DNA of 64,000 nucleotides from Actinomycetes bacterium (GTDB lineage: Bacteria > Actinomycetota > Actinomycetes > Actinomycetales > Dermatophilaceae). The DNA lies in assembly GCA_023420415.1 (NCBI GenBank), contig JAEZWF010000025.1, positions 1 through 64,000 on the forward strand, given 5' to 3'. Under the pieces are notes generated by a model. The model was not told the origin of the DNA and did no database searches. It was given only the letters and a program-made list of their open reading frames with translations. The translations under genes were made by a program, and so were the position numbers. Below, piece after piece: positions 34,044-44,117 of the stretch (the stretch's first letter is position 1; every line of letters starts with the position of its first letter).

Positions 34044-35383
34044 GGGGTGAGGCTACCTCCGGCGAGGTCGCCGAGCGCGTCATGGAGGCGCACGACGTCG
34101 CCGACGACGACGATCGCGGGCGGACGCACCCCAGCGGTTTCGGCGTCCCGGGCCGCGTGCTCGAGGGTGGTGACCGTGGTGCGCTGCCGCGGGGTCCAGC
34201 CACTCTCGATGAGGGCGACGGGGGTGCTGGGTGCCCGCCCGGCCGCCACGAGACCGGCGGCGGTCTGCTCGAGCCGGCTGACGCCCATCAGGAGCACGAG
34301 GGTGGCGTCGGGTGCTGCGTCCTTGGCCGCCTCGAGGACGTGCTCGGGACCCTCGTGGGCCGAGGCGACGACGAACGACGCGGTGATGCCGCGGTGGGTC
34401 ACCGGGATGCCAGCGGCGGCGGGGACACTCACGGCGGACGTGACCCCGGGGACGACCTCGACGGGTATGCCGTGGGCGGCGCAGTGCAGCGCCTCCTCGC
34501 CTCCGCGGCCCAGGACGAACGGGTCGCCGCCCTTGAGCCGGACGACGCGCTTGCCGAGCTGGGCGTGGTGCACGAGCAGCTCGTTGATGCGGTCCTGGGT
34601 GACCGGGTGGTTGCCGGGGGTCTTGCCGACGTCGACGACCTCGACGTCGGCGCCGAGGGTGTCGAGCAGGCCGCGAGGGCCGAGCCGGTCGGTGACGACC
34701 ACGTCGGCGGCCGCGAGCAGCGCCCGCCCGCGGACCGTGATGAGGTCGTCGGCCCCGGGTCCGCCACCGACCAGCGCCACCGAACCCACGCCCACGCCGC
34801 CGCCGCGCCCGTTGCCCCCGTTGCCCGCGCGCTGGCCTGCGTCTGCGAGTTTGCCCCGCTCACGGGCAAACTCGCGGACGCTACGAGTGCGACGCACGGG
34901 CAGTATGCCGCTGTCGAGGGCGGCGAGCACGGCGTCGCGCACCGCGACCGCTCGCCGCGGGTCTCCCCCGGCGTTCACGGCGACGGTGACGCCCTCGGCT
35001 GGTGTGCCGGCAGTGCCGCGCGCGACCGCAGGGGTCCACGCGCTCGAGGCGGTGGCGTCGTCGGCGCGGACGCACCAGATGCGGGCGGCCTCGGCCTCGC
35101 GAGCCACCTGGTCATCGGTGGATGGGTCGCCGGTCGCGGTTTGGACCAGCCACGCCGGCTCGGGTGTGAGCAGGTCACCGCTGACGAAATCCCGCTCGTG
35201 CCAGTCGATTTCGCCTGCCGCCGACAGCTCGGCGATGTCCTCGGTGACCCATGGCGCGATGACCTCGACCGCGGCCCCTGACTCGCGCAGGCCGGCGACT
35301 CGGCGCGTCGCGACCGGCCCTCCACCGATGACGACGACCCGGCGCCCGGCGACGTCGAGGGCCAGGGGGTAGTCGGCGCCCAT
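34040..35383 (-). CDS. cysG: Siroheme synthase-like fusion (precorrin-2 dehydrogenase + SUMT)
   Basis: This 447-residue protein has an N-terminal NAD-binding precorrin-2 dehydrogenase domain (about 1-160, VVVIGGGPVATRRVAGL), a Gly-rich linker (about 170-195), and a C-terminal uroporphyrinogen-III methyltransferase (about 197-440, VALVGGGPGADDLITVRG; RLKGGDPFVLGRGGEE; VPGVTSAVSVPAAAGIP). The chelatase helix region of full CysG is shortened, which fits a separate CbiX-like gene downstream. A 12-bp perfect palindrome lies at the linker. The start overlaps the cysN stop by one base. Confidence 0.88.
   Translation of the reverse strand: MGADYPLALDVAGRRVVVIGGGPVATRRVAGLRESGAAVEVIAPWVTEDIAELSAAGEIDWHERDFVSGDLLTPEPAWLVQTATGDPSTDDQVAREAEAARIWCVRADDATASSAWTPAVARGTAGTPAEGVTVAVNAGGDPRRAVAVRDAVLAALDSGILPVRRTRSVREFARERGKLADAGQRAGNGGNGRGGGVGVGSVALVGGGPGADDLITVRGRALLAAADVVVTDRLGPRGLLDTLGADVEVVDVGKTPGNHPVTQDRINELLVHHAQLGKRVVRLKGGDPFVLGRGGEEALHCAAHGIPVEVVPGVTSAVSVPAAAGIPVTHRGITASFVVASAHEGPEHVLEAAKDAAPDATLVLLMGVSRLEQTAAGLVAAGRAPSTPVALIESGWTPRQRTTVTTLEHAARDAETAGVRPPAIVVVGDVVRLHDALGDLAGGSLTP
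34845..34875. repeat. Palindrome within the cysG-like linker
   Basis: GCGAGTTTGCCC-N7-GGGCAAACTCGC is a perfect 12-bp inverted repeat with a 7-base loop. It encodes part of REFARERGKLAD just before the low-complexity linker between the two enzyme domains. It could be a small inserted palindromic element or a hairpin affecting mRNA. I found no second copy in the window. Confidence 0.6.
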
Positions 35384-36696
35384 CAGATGCCTTCTCCGAC
35401 GGCGCGGTCCGGCGCATCGGCCATGCCCGCAGCAAGCGTCGAGCCGTCGGCCTCGTCGATGAGCAGGAAGGCACCGGTGCGACGTAGTCGCCGGTAGTCG
35501 TCGACCGGGACGTCCTCGGCGAGGCGGATCCGCACTCGTCCGATCGCGTTGAGCCCCAGGCCCTCCGGTGCGGTGCGGTGCTCCATCGTCTCGATGTCGA
35601 GCTGGTCGACGACGTCCTCGACGATGGCCCGGACGGTGCGGGTGCCGACCCGCAGGAGCACCCGGTCACGCTGCCGCACGGGCCGCTCCGAGAGCACCGC
35701 GATGGTGCCGGCCAGTGACCGGGTCAACAGGCCGGGGTCATGGGCGGCTGCGATGACGTCACCGCGGGAAAGGTCGACGTCGTCCTCGAGCCGCAGGGTG
35801 ACCGACTGGGGGGCGAAGGCCACGTCGAGCTCCGCCAGCGAACCGTCCGCCCGCGCCCGGTCGATGCCCGCAACACGGGTCGAGCGACCGGACGGCAGGA
35901 CGACGACCTCGTCCCCGGGGCGCACGACTCCGGAGGTGAGGCGTCCGGCATACCCGCGGTAGTCGCGGTGGTCCCCGCTCTGCGGCCGGATGACGAACTG
36001 CACCGGGAGCCGTAGCGGCTGGGCGGCGGGGTCCTCCCCCACGGGCACCGTCTCGAGGTGCTCGAGCAGGGTCGGCCCGGCATACCAGGGGGCCCGGTCG
36101 GAACGGTCGACGACGTTGTCGCCGAAGAGCGCCGACACGGGCACGGCGACGACGTCCGTGATGCCGAATCGCGTTGCGTGGCGCCGGAACTCGGCCACGA
36201 TGTCGTCGAACCGCTCCTGAGACCAGTCGACGAGGTCCATCTTGTTGACTGCGACCGCGACGTGGCGCACACCCAGCAGCCCCGTGACGGCGAGGTGCCG
36301 CCGGGTCTGCTCCACGACGCCGTGCCGGGCGTCGATGAGGATGAGGGCAAGCTCGGCAGTCGAGGCGCCGGTGACCATGTTGCGGGTGTACTGCACGTGC
36401 CCGGGGGTGTCGGCCAGGACGTAGGAGCGAGTCGCCGTCGAGAAGTAGCGGTAGGCCACGTCGATGGTGATGCCCTGCTCACGCTCGGCGCGCAGGCCGT
36501 CGGTGAGCAGCGCGAGGTCGGTGGCGTCGAGGCCGCGTTCACGACTCACCCGCTCGACCGCGTCGAGCTGGTCGGTCAGCACCGACTTGGTGTCGTAGAG
36601 CAGCCGGCCGACGAGGGTCGACTTGCCGTCGTCGACGGATCCGGCGGTGGCGAGCCGCAGCAGGTCGTGGCGCGGTGGCGCACTCGTGGTGCTCAT
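35383..36696 (-). CDS. cysN: Sulfate adenylyltransferase, GTPase subunit
   Basis: This 437-residue EF-Tu-like GTPase drives APS formation by CysD. It has G1 GSVDDGKSTLVGRLLYD, the DTPGH G3 motif (VLADTPGHVQYTRN), and G4 NKMDLVDW. The EREQGITIDVAYR switch region is typical of CysN. It ends after the beta-barrel domains with no APS kinase (CysC) fusion, so the cell uses APS directly, matching the APS-type CysH. Its ATG overlaps the cysD stop by one base. Confidence 0.94.
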   Translation of the reverse strand: MSTTSAPPRHDLLRLATAGSVDDGKSTLVGRLLYDTKSVLTDQLDAVERVSRERGLDATDLALLTDGLRAEREQGITIDVAYRYFSTATRSYVLADTPGHVQYTRNMVTGASTAELALILIDARHGVVEQTRRHLAVTGLLGVRHVAVAVNKMDLVDWSQERFDDIVAEFRRHATRFGITDVVAVPVSALFGDNVVDRSDRAPWYAGPTLLEHLETVPVGEDPAAQPLRLPVQFVIRPQSGDHRDYRGYAGRLTSGVVRPGDEVVVLPSGRSTRVAGIDRARADGSLAELDVAFAPQSVTLRLEDDVDLSRGDVIAAAHDPGLLTRSLAGTIAVLSERPVRQRDRVLLRVGTRTVRAIVEDVVDQLDIETMEHRTAPEGLGLNAIGRVRIRLAEDVPVDDYRRLRRTGAFLLIDEADGSTLAAGMADAPDRAVGEGI

Positions 36697-37637
36697 CAGA
36701 AATATCCCTGCTTCTTGCGGTCCTCCATGGCGGCCTCGGAGAGCCGGTCGTCGGCACGGGTCGCGCCGCGCTCGGTGAGCCGCGACGCCGCGACCTCGAG
36801 GATCACCGAGCCCACGTCGGCGGCGTCCGAGTCGACGGCGCCGGTGCAGCTCATGTCACCCACCGTCCGGTAGCGAACGAGCCTGCGCTGCAACGACTCC
36901 GACTCCTTCGGGCCACCCCACTCACCGGGGGTCAGCCACATGCCGTCGCGCTGGAACACCTCACGCTCGTGCGCGTAGTAGATCTCCGGCAGCGCGATGC
37001 CCTCGCGCTCGATGTAGCGCCAGACGTCGAGCTCGGTCCAGTTGGACAGCGGGAAGACCCGCACGTGCTCGCCCGGCGCGTGCCGCCCGTTGTAGAGGTC
37101 CCACAGCTCGGGCCGCTGGCGCCGCGGGTCCCAGGCGCCGAAGGCGTCGCGCAGGCTGAAGACCCGCTCCTTGGCACGCGCCTTCTCCTCGTCGCGCCGA
37201 CCGCCACCGAAGACGGCGTCGAACCTGCCCTCCTCGATCGCGTCGAGCAGCGGCACGGTCTGGAGCGGGTTGCGGGTGCCGTCGGGGCGCTCGCGCAGCC
37301 GGCCGTCGTCGAGGTAGTCCTGCACCTTGGCGACGGTGAGCCGCACCCCGAGCCGCTCCACCGTCGCGTCGCGGTAGTCGAGCACCTCGGGGAAGTTGTG
37401 CCCGGTGTCGACGTGCAGCAGCCCGAAGGGCAGTCGCGCCGGGGCGAACGCCTTGAGCGCCAGGTGCACCATCACGACGGAGTCCTTGCCGCCGGAGAAG
37501 AGGATCACCGGCCGCTCGAACTCCCCCGCGACCTCGCGGAAGATGTGGATCGCCTCGGACTCCAGGTGGTCGAGGTGGTCCAGGGTCAGGGGCCCCTGCG
37601 TCGCCGTGGCGGTGGGGCTCGGTGCCGTCGTCGTCAT
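36696..37637 (-). CDS. cysD: Sulfate adenylyltransferase, small subunit
   Basis: This 313-residue ATP-sulfurylase catalytic subunit has the PP-loop FSGGKDSVVMVHLALKAF and the HVDTGHNFPEVLDYRD motif, plus FPLSNWTELDVWRYIE and the conserved RKKQGYF C-terminus. It makes APS from sulfate and ATP. Start is the ATG at 37637, overlapping the cysH stop (ATGA). A longer frame to 37721 has no support. Low-complexity Thr/Pro residues precede the domain (residues 1-16). Confidence 0.94.
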   Translation of the reverse strand: MTTTAPSPTATATQGPLTLDHLDHLESEAIHIFREVAGEFERPVILFSGGKDSVVMVHLALKAFAPARLPFGLLHVDTGHNFPEVLDYRDATVERLGVRLTVAKVQDYLDDGRLRERPDGTRNPLQTVPLLDAIEEGRFDAVFGGGRRDEEKARAKERVFSLRDAFGAWDPRRQRPELWDLYNGRHAPGEHVRVFPLSNWTELDVWRYIEREGIALPEIYYAHEREVFQRDGMWLTPGEWGGPKESESLQRRLVRYRTVGDMSCTGAVDSDAADVGSVILEVAASRLTERGATRADDRLSEAAMEDRKKQGYF

Positions 37638-38356
37638 GTGTGCAACCCGCATTCGGTCTTGGTCTTCCCGGCCCACCGGCCGGCTCGTGGGTCCTCGCCC
37701 TCGGCCACGGGCCGCGTGCACGGCGCACAGCCGATCGACGCGTACCCCTCCTGCCGGAGCGGGTTGAGGAACACGTCGTTCTCCTCGACATACCGATCGA
37801 TGTCCGAATCAGTCCATGCCGCAAGGGGATTCAGCTTCACCAGCCCACGCCGCTCGTCCCACCCGACCAGCTCGATATCGGTGCGCGTCGGCGCGTCGAC
37901 GCGACGCATCCCGGTGACCCACGCGGCATACCCCTCGATCGCGCGGTTCAGAGGCTCCACCTTGCGCATCGCGCAGCAGGCATCGGGGTCGCGGTCGTGC
38001 AGCTTGGCGCCGTGCTTCGCGTCCTGCTCGGCCACGGTGAGCAGCGGCAGGATCGTGCGGATCTGCAGCGGCAGCATCGCCTGGTAGGCATCGCGGGTCC
38101 CCAGGGTCTCGGCGAAGTGGTAGCCGGTGTCGAGGAAGAACACATCGGCATCGGTGAGGGTGGTGCCGACAAGGTGCACGAGCGCCTCGTCACCCATCGA
38201 GGAGGCGACGGTGAGCCGGTCGCCATAGGTCTCGTGCGCCCAGCGCAGCACCTCGCGGGTGAGCTCGACCTTGTCCTCGTATGCCGCGTGGCTGGCTTCC
38301 AGCGCCGCGAACCGTCGCGTTGCCTCGGCGACCGTCGTGTCGGCAGTCGTCGTCAT
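37634..38356 (-). CDS. cysH: APS reductase (assimilatory, Fe-S type)
   Basis: This 240-residue thioredoxin-dependent reductase makes sulfite from adenylyl-sulfate. The PP-loop-like SSMGDEALVHL lies at about residue 50. Two Cys pairs (DACCAMRKVEPL and CAPCTRPV) bind the [4Fe-4S] cluster that marks APS rather than PAPS reductases. The C-terminal catalytic ECGLH is intact. This agrees with the lack of a CysC kinase. It sits between cysD and a Zn-ribbon gene, both joined by 4-base overlaps. Confidence 0.93.
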   Translation of the reverse strand: MTTTADTTVAEATRRFAALEASHAAYEDKVELTREVLRWAHETYGDRLTVASSMGDEALVHLVGTTLTDADVFFLDTGYHFAETLGTRDAYQAMLPLQIRTILPLLTVAEQDAKHGAKLHDRDPDACCAMRKVEPLNRAIEGYAAWVTGMRRVDAPTRTDIELVGWDERRGLVKLNPLAAWTDSDIDRYVEENDVFLNPLRQEGYASIGCAPCTRPVAEGEDPRAGRWAGKTKTECGLHT

Positions 38357-38559
38357 GACTGGGATCCCTTCTCCAGCAACGCTTCCTCGGCCACGCGACC
38401 GGGGATCGAAGCCGTGTCCACGCGAGCCAGCTGGACGGTGAAGACGCGGGCGCAGGCGCGGCACTCCCACGCGCTGCGCGGCTCCTCGACCGGCCAGAGG
38501 TCCTCCTCGGCGCAGAACGGGCAGTAGTAGGGCGTCGACGCGCGGGGGCTGTCGCTCAT
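38353..38559 (-). CDS. Small zinc-ribbon protein in the sulfate operon
   Basis: This 68-residue protein has two Cys pairs (YYCPFCAEEDLW and WECRACARVF) spaced as in zinc ribbons or rubredoxin-like knuckles, with no DNA-binding helix visible. It overlaps sir upstream and cysH downstream by 4 bases each, so it is made together with both. As far as I recall, such small proteins occur between sir and cysH in other actinobacteria and remain uncharacterised; they might help electron or metal transfer to the reductases. Confidence 0.78.
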   Translation of the reverse strand: MSDSPRASTPYYCPFCAEEDLWPVEEPRSAWECRACARVFTVQLARVDTASIPGRVAEEALLEKGSQS

Positions 38560-40244
38560 CGCAGGTCGTCCTCATCCGCACGGTGAGCCCAGGTGGCGAA
38601 CGCCTCGTTGCCGTCGCGCTGTTCGAGGAACCGGGTGGCGAGCCGCTCGATGTAGTCGGGCAGCTCCTGCGCCGGCACCTTGAGTGCACGGGTCTTGCGC
38701 GCGAGCTGGGGGTGGGTGCCGAGGCCGCCCCCCAGGTGCACCTGGAAGACCTCGACGAGGTTGCCGTCGTCGTCCTTGCTCACCATGCCCTTGAGGCCGA
38801 CGTCGGCGACCTGGGTGCGCGCGCAGGCGTTGGGGCAGCCGTTCAGGTGGATGCTGAACGGCACGTCGAAGTCCGGCAGCCGCCGCTCCATCTCGGCGAT
38901 GACGGTGCGGGCCCGGGCCTTGGTCTCGACCAGCGCGAGCTTGCAAAACTCGATGCCGGTGCAGGCCAGCACGCCGCGGCGCCACTCGCTCGGGGCCGCG
39001 GGCAGCCCGATGGCGTCGAGGCCTTCGGTGAGGGCGGCGACCTCCCTCTGGGGCACGTCGAGGACGAGGATCTTCTGGTGCGGGGTGAGCCGCACCCGAC
39101 CGGACCCGTGGCGCGCAGCCAGCTCCGCGACGGCATACAACGTCGTGCCGCTCACCCGGCCCGCCACGGGGGCGACGCCGACCCAGAAGCGGCCGTCCTG
39201 CTGCGGGTGCACACCGACGTGGTCGCGGCGCTGGTCGCTCGGGGCGACCGGCGCTGGGCCGTCGGCGAGGCGACGTCCGAGGTAGTCCTGCTCGAGGACC
39301 TCCCGGAACTTCTCGGCGCCCCAGTCGGCCATGAGGAACTTCAGCCGCGCGCGGTTGCGCAGCCGCCGGTAGCCGTGGTCACGGAAGATCGAGACGACGC
39401 CCTTCCAGACGTCGGGCACCTCCTCGAGCGGCACCCACGCGCCGAGCCGCTGGGCGAACATCGGGTTGGTCGACAGGCCGCCGCCGACCCACACGTCGAA
39501 CCCGGGCCCGTGCTCGGGGTGGACGACACCGACGAACGACACGTCGTTGACCTCGTGGGCGACATCGAGGCTGGGGCTGCCGGAGACCGCGGTCTTGAAC
39601 TTGCGCGGCAGGTTCGAGAACTCGGGGCTGCCGATGTAGCGGTCGAGGATCTCGCGCACGGCCGGCGTCCCGTCGACGACCTCGTCGGCGGCGATCCCGG
39701 CGACCGGTGAACCGAGGATGACGCGCGGGGTGTCGCCGCAGGCCTCTGCGGTGGTGAGCCCGACCGCCTCGAGCCGCGACCAGATCTCCGGCACGTCCTC
39801 GATGCGGATCCAGTGCAGCTGGATGTTCTGCCGGTCGGTGACGTCGGCGGTGTCGCGGGCGAACTCGGTGGAGATGCCGGCGATCGCGCGCAGCTGCTCG
39901 GCGGACAGCGCACCGCCGTCCGAGCGCACCCGCAGCATGAAGTACTCGTCGTCGAGCTCGGCCGGGTCGAGCGTGGCCGTCTGGCCGCCGTCGATGCCGG
40001 GCTTGCGCTGGGTGTAGAGCCCCCACCAGCGCATCCGCCCGCGCAGGTCGTCGCCCGGGATGCTCGCGAAGCCCTCCTTGGCGTAGACCTCCTCGATCCG
40101 GGTGCGCACGTTGAGGCCGTCGTCGGCCGCCTTGAACTCCTCGTTGTGGTTGAGGGGCGTCGCGTCACCGTCGGCCCAGGCGCCAGTGGCCTGGGTGCGC
40201 GTGGGGCGGGTATGCCGCGTGGTCCGCTCGGGGGCTTGGGTCAC
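38556..40244 (-). CDS. sir: Ferredoxin-dependent assimilatory sulfite reductase
   Basis: This 562-residue siroheme/[4Fe-4S] reductase takes six electrons from ferredoxin to turn sulfite into sulfide. The usual two sulfite/nitrite reductase half-domains are present (about 60-340 and 345-550). The cluster/siroheme Cys residues lie in TGIEFCKLALVETK and NGCPNACARTQVADVG. NirA-like nitrite reductase is the main alternative, but the neighbouring cysH, cysD and cysN favour sulfite. GTG starts after a CAGAAT element spaced by 6. It is first in the eight-gene operon. Confidence 0.92.
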   Translation of the reverse strand: MTQAPERTTRHTRPTRTQATGAWADGDATPLNHNEEFKAADDGLNVRTRIEEVYAKEGFASIPGDDLRGRMRWWGLYTQRKPGIDGGQTATLDPAELDDEYFMLRVRSDGGALSAEQLRAIAGISTEFARDTADVTDRQNIQLHWIRIEDVPEIWSRLEAVGLTTAEACGDTPRVILGSPVAGIAADEVVDGTPAVREILDRYIGSPEFSNLPRKFKTAVSGSPSLDVAHEVNDVSFVGVVHPEHGPGFDVWVGGGLSTNPMFAQRLGAWVPLEEVPDVWKGVVSIFRDHGYRRLRNRARLKFLMADWGAEKFREVLEQDYLGRRLADGPAPVAPSDQRRDHVGVHPQQDGRFWVGVAPVAGRVSGTTLYAVAELAARHGSGRVRLTPHQKILVLDVPQREVAALTEGLDAIGLPAAPSEWRRGVLACTGIEFCKLALVETKARARTVIAEMERRLPDFDVPFSIHLNGCPNACARTQVADVGLKGMVSKDDDGNLVEVFQVHLGGGLGTHPQLARKTRALKVPAQELPDYIERLATRFLEQRDGNEAFATWAHRADEDDLR

Positions 40245-40264
40245 CCCCTCATTCTGCCGCCTGA

Positions 40265-40281
40265 GTTATGGATTGCATAAC
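40265..40281. promoter_or_regulatory. Palindrome upstream of the sir operon
   Basis: GTTATG-N5-CATAAC lies 8 bases upstream of the CAGAAT -10 element (40251-40256, minus strand) of the sir operon, near the -35. It sits in a clearly A/T-richer stretch between sir and the divergent LLM gene. It is a candidate operator for a sulfur regulator; the protein is not in the window. Confidence 0.5.
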
Positions 40282-40380
40282 CGTCCATTATTCGACCGCA
40301 ACTCCCACCAAACCGCTGGGACTTGCCACCTGGGCGCCCCATGGGTGGTTCAGGTTGCAGCGATGGGGCAGGCTCGGCGC

Positions 40381-41445
40381 ATGAAGGCTTTCGGCTTCCT
40401 CTCCTTCGGCCACTACGGGGCGGTCCGCGGCTCGCACACGCAGAACGCGCGCGACGCCCTCACCCAGGCGGTCGCCATCGGGGTCGGCGCGGACGAGCTC
40501 GGCGTCAACGGCGCTTACTTCCGCGTCCACCACTTCGCCCAGCAGGCCGCCGCCCCCATCCCGCTCCTGACCGCGATCGCGGCGAAGACGCAGCGGATCG
40601 AGGTCGGCACCGGCGTCATCGACCTGCGCTACGAGAACCCGCTCTACCTCGCCGAGGAGGCGGCCGCGCTGGACCTCCTCGCCGACGGGCGGGTCGCGCT
40701 CGGGGTGAGCCGCGGGTCACCCGAGACGGTCATCCGCGGCTACGAGGAGTTCGGCTACACCGGCTCTACGGACCCGCGCGGCGCGGACATCGCGCGCGAG
40801 AAGATCACCAAGTTCCTCGCCGCCATCGACGGCGAGCCGATGGCTGACGCCGACCCCAACGGCTACATGTCTACCCACACGACGGCACGGGTGCCGATCG
40901 AGCCGCAGTCCCCCACCCTGCGCCAGCACGTGTGGTGGGGTTCGGGCAACCGCGACAGCGCCGAGTGGGCCGGCACGGTCGGCCTCAACCTCATGTCCTC
41001 GACCCTGCTCACCGAGGCGAACGGGGACGAGTTCCACCGGTTGCAGCGTGACCAGATCGACCGGTTCCGCGCCGCGTGGAAGGAGGCCGGCCACCCGGGA
41101 AGCCCGCGAGTCTCGGTGTCGCGCAGCATCTTCCCGCTCATGACCGACGTGGACCGTGCGTACTTCGGCCCGCGCGGCGGCGAGGAGGGCGACCAGATCG
41201 GCATCATCGACGGGATGCGCTCGACGTTCGGCAAGAGCTATGCCGCGGAGCCCGACGTGCTCATCGAGCAGCTCAAGGCCGACTCCGCGATCGAGGCGGC
41301 TGACACGCTCATGCTGACCATCCCCAACCAGCTCGGCGTCGACTACAACCTGCACGTGCTGGAGTCGTTCGCCACGCACGTTGCCCCGGCGCTCGGCTGG
41401 CAGCCCAACACCGACGGGCCGGTGACCGGCTACCCGATCGACTGA
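40381..41445 (+). CDS. LLM-class flavin-dependent monooxygenase
   Basis: This luciferase-like TIM-barrel protein of about 354 residues (KAFGFLSFGHYG start) has RIEVGTGVIDLRYENPLYLAEEAA spread over residues about 76-100 and GRVALGVSRGSPE. These match the group that includes alkanal monooxygenase-like and sulfonate-related enzymes. The substrate is unknown; its place opposite the sulfate operon, sharing a putative operator, hints at sulfur scavenging, by inference only. An ATG at 40363 (6 residues longer) is an alternative start. No clear ribosome site is seen for either. Confidence 0.8.
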   Translation: MKAFGFLSFGHYGAVRGSHTQNARDALTQAVAIGVGADELGVNGAYFRVHHFAQQAAAPIPLLTAIAAKTQRIEVGTGVIDLRYENPLYLAEEAAALDLLADGRVALGVSRGSPETVIRGYEEFGYTGSTDPRGADIAREKITKFLAAIDGEPMADADPNGYMSTHTTARVPIEPQSPTLRQHVWWGSGNRDSAEWAGTVGLNLMSSTLLTEANGDEFHRLQRDQIDRFRAAWKEAGHPGSPRVSVSRSIFPLMTDVDRAYFGPRGGEEGDQIGIIDGMRSTFGKSYAAEPDVLIEQLKADSAIEAADTLMLTIPNQLGVDYNLHVLESFATHVAPALGWQPNTDGPVTGYPID

Positions 41446-41449
41446 GCTG

Positions 41450-43051
<1,602 letters not shown>

Positions 43052-43146
43052 GAAAGGCTCCTTGGCTGGCTCAGGTGCAGGACACGGACGCACCGAGACG
43101 ATTGCGATGGCGCCGAAGCTGGACTGCTGTCACTAGTCTAACGAGC

Positions 43147-43194
43147 GTGTTCGACACCCGAATGCACAGCCCAGCGACCGTGGAGGCCCGATGA
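43147..43194 (+). CDS. Putative 15-codon leaderless upstream ORF
   Basis: A GTG at 43147 lies 7 bases after TAGTCT (43134-43139) and opens a frame encoding MFDTRMHSPATVEAR. Its TGA overlaps the ATG of the metallopeptidase gene (ATGA at 43191-43194). The layout would couple translation of the main gene to this short peptide. Evidence is positional only. Confidence 0.4.
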   Translation: MFDTRMHSPATVEAR

Positions 43195-44114
43195 GCTTCA
43201 ACGACAACGCCCGGATCGACACCAGCCAGGTCGGCTCCGGCGGCGGTGGCGGCGGCACCCCCGGCGGCATGGTGGTCGGAGGTGGCATCGGCGGCATCAT
43301 CCTGCTGGTCATCATGCTGATCTTCGGGATCAACCCGGGCCAGCTGCCCACGGACCCCGGGACGGGCGGCGGCTCGGTCGACCAGGGCCAGGTCGAGCCG
43401 GCGGGCACCCAGGACGGCAACGCCTTCTCCCAGTGCAAGACGGGCGCGGACGCCAATCGCGACGACACCTGCCGGGTGATCCTGACCGTGAACTCGGTCA
43501 ACGACTACTGGAGCAAGGAGCTGCCTCGGTACGGGCGCGAGTACACGCCTGCCAAGACGATCCTCTACAACGGCTCCACCCAGTCGGCCTGCGGCACGGC
43601 CTCCAATCAGGTCGGGCCCTTCTACTGCCCGCTCGACAAGCAGGTCTACATCGACGCCAGCTTCTTCCAGATCCTGACGACCCAGTTCGGCTCCAGCGGC
43701 GGCCCGCTCGCCCAGGAGTACGTCGTCGCGCACGAGTACGGCCACCATATCGAGGACACCCTCGGTCTCCTCGACCGCGCACAGGACGGCCGCACCGGCC
43801 CGAACAGCGGCGGGGTCCGGATCGAGCTGATGGCCGACTGCCTCGCGGGAGTCTGGGCCAAGAACGCGACGGAGACGACCGACTCGGCCGGCACCAAGCT
43901 GCTCAAGCCCCTCACCGACAAGGACATCAAGGACGCCCTGTCCGCGGCGGCGTCCGTCGGTGACGACCGCATCCAGCAGAAGACCCAGGGTCGGGTCAGC
44001 CCGGAGAGCTGGACCCACGGGTCGGCCGAGGCGCGGCAGAAGTGGTTCACGACGGGCTACAACTCCGGCGACCTCAACCAGTGCGACACCTTCACCCCCG
44101 ACACCGTCGAGTAG
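43191..44114 (+). CDS. Neutral zinc metallopeptidase (YpfJ family)
   Basis: This 307-residue protein has a Gly-rich cytoplasmic start (residues 17-27), one membrane helix (about 28-46, GGGIGGIILLVIMLIFG), and an extracytoplasmic peptidase domain with the zinc site HEYGHHIE at 181-188. Several Cys residues may form disulfides (QCKTGADANRDDTC; SACGTAS). Substrates are not known. A GGAGG precedes the ATG, but that site lies inside a possible upstream short ORF. Its stop falls 3 bases before the convergent next gene. Confidence 0.88.
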   Translation: MSFNDNARIDTSQVGSGGGGGGTPGGMVVGGGIGGIILLVIMLIFGINPGQLPTDPGTGGGSVDQGQVEPAGTQDGNAFSQCKTGADANRDDTCRVILTVNSVNDYWSKELPRYGREYTPAKTILYNGSTQSACGTASNQVGPFYCPLDKQVYIDASFFQILTTQFGSSGGPLAQEYVVAHEYGHHIEDTLGLLDRAQDGRTGPNSGGVRIELMADCLAGVWAKNATETTDSAGTKLLKPLTDKDIKDALSAAASVGDDRIQQKTQGRVSPESWTHGSAEARQKWFTTGYNSGDLNQCDTFTPDTVE

Positions 44115-44117
44115 CCC

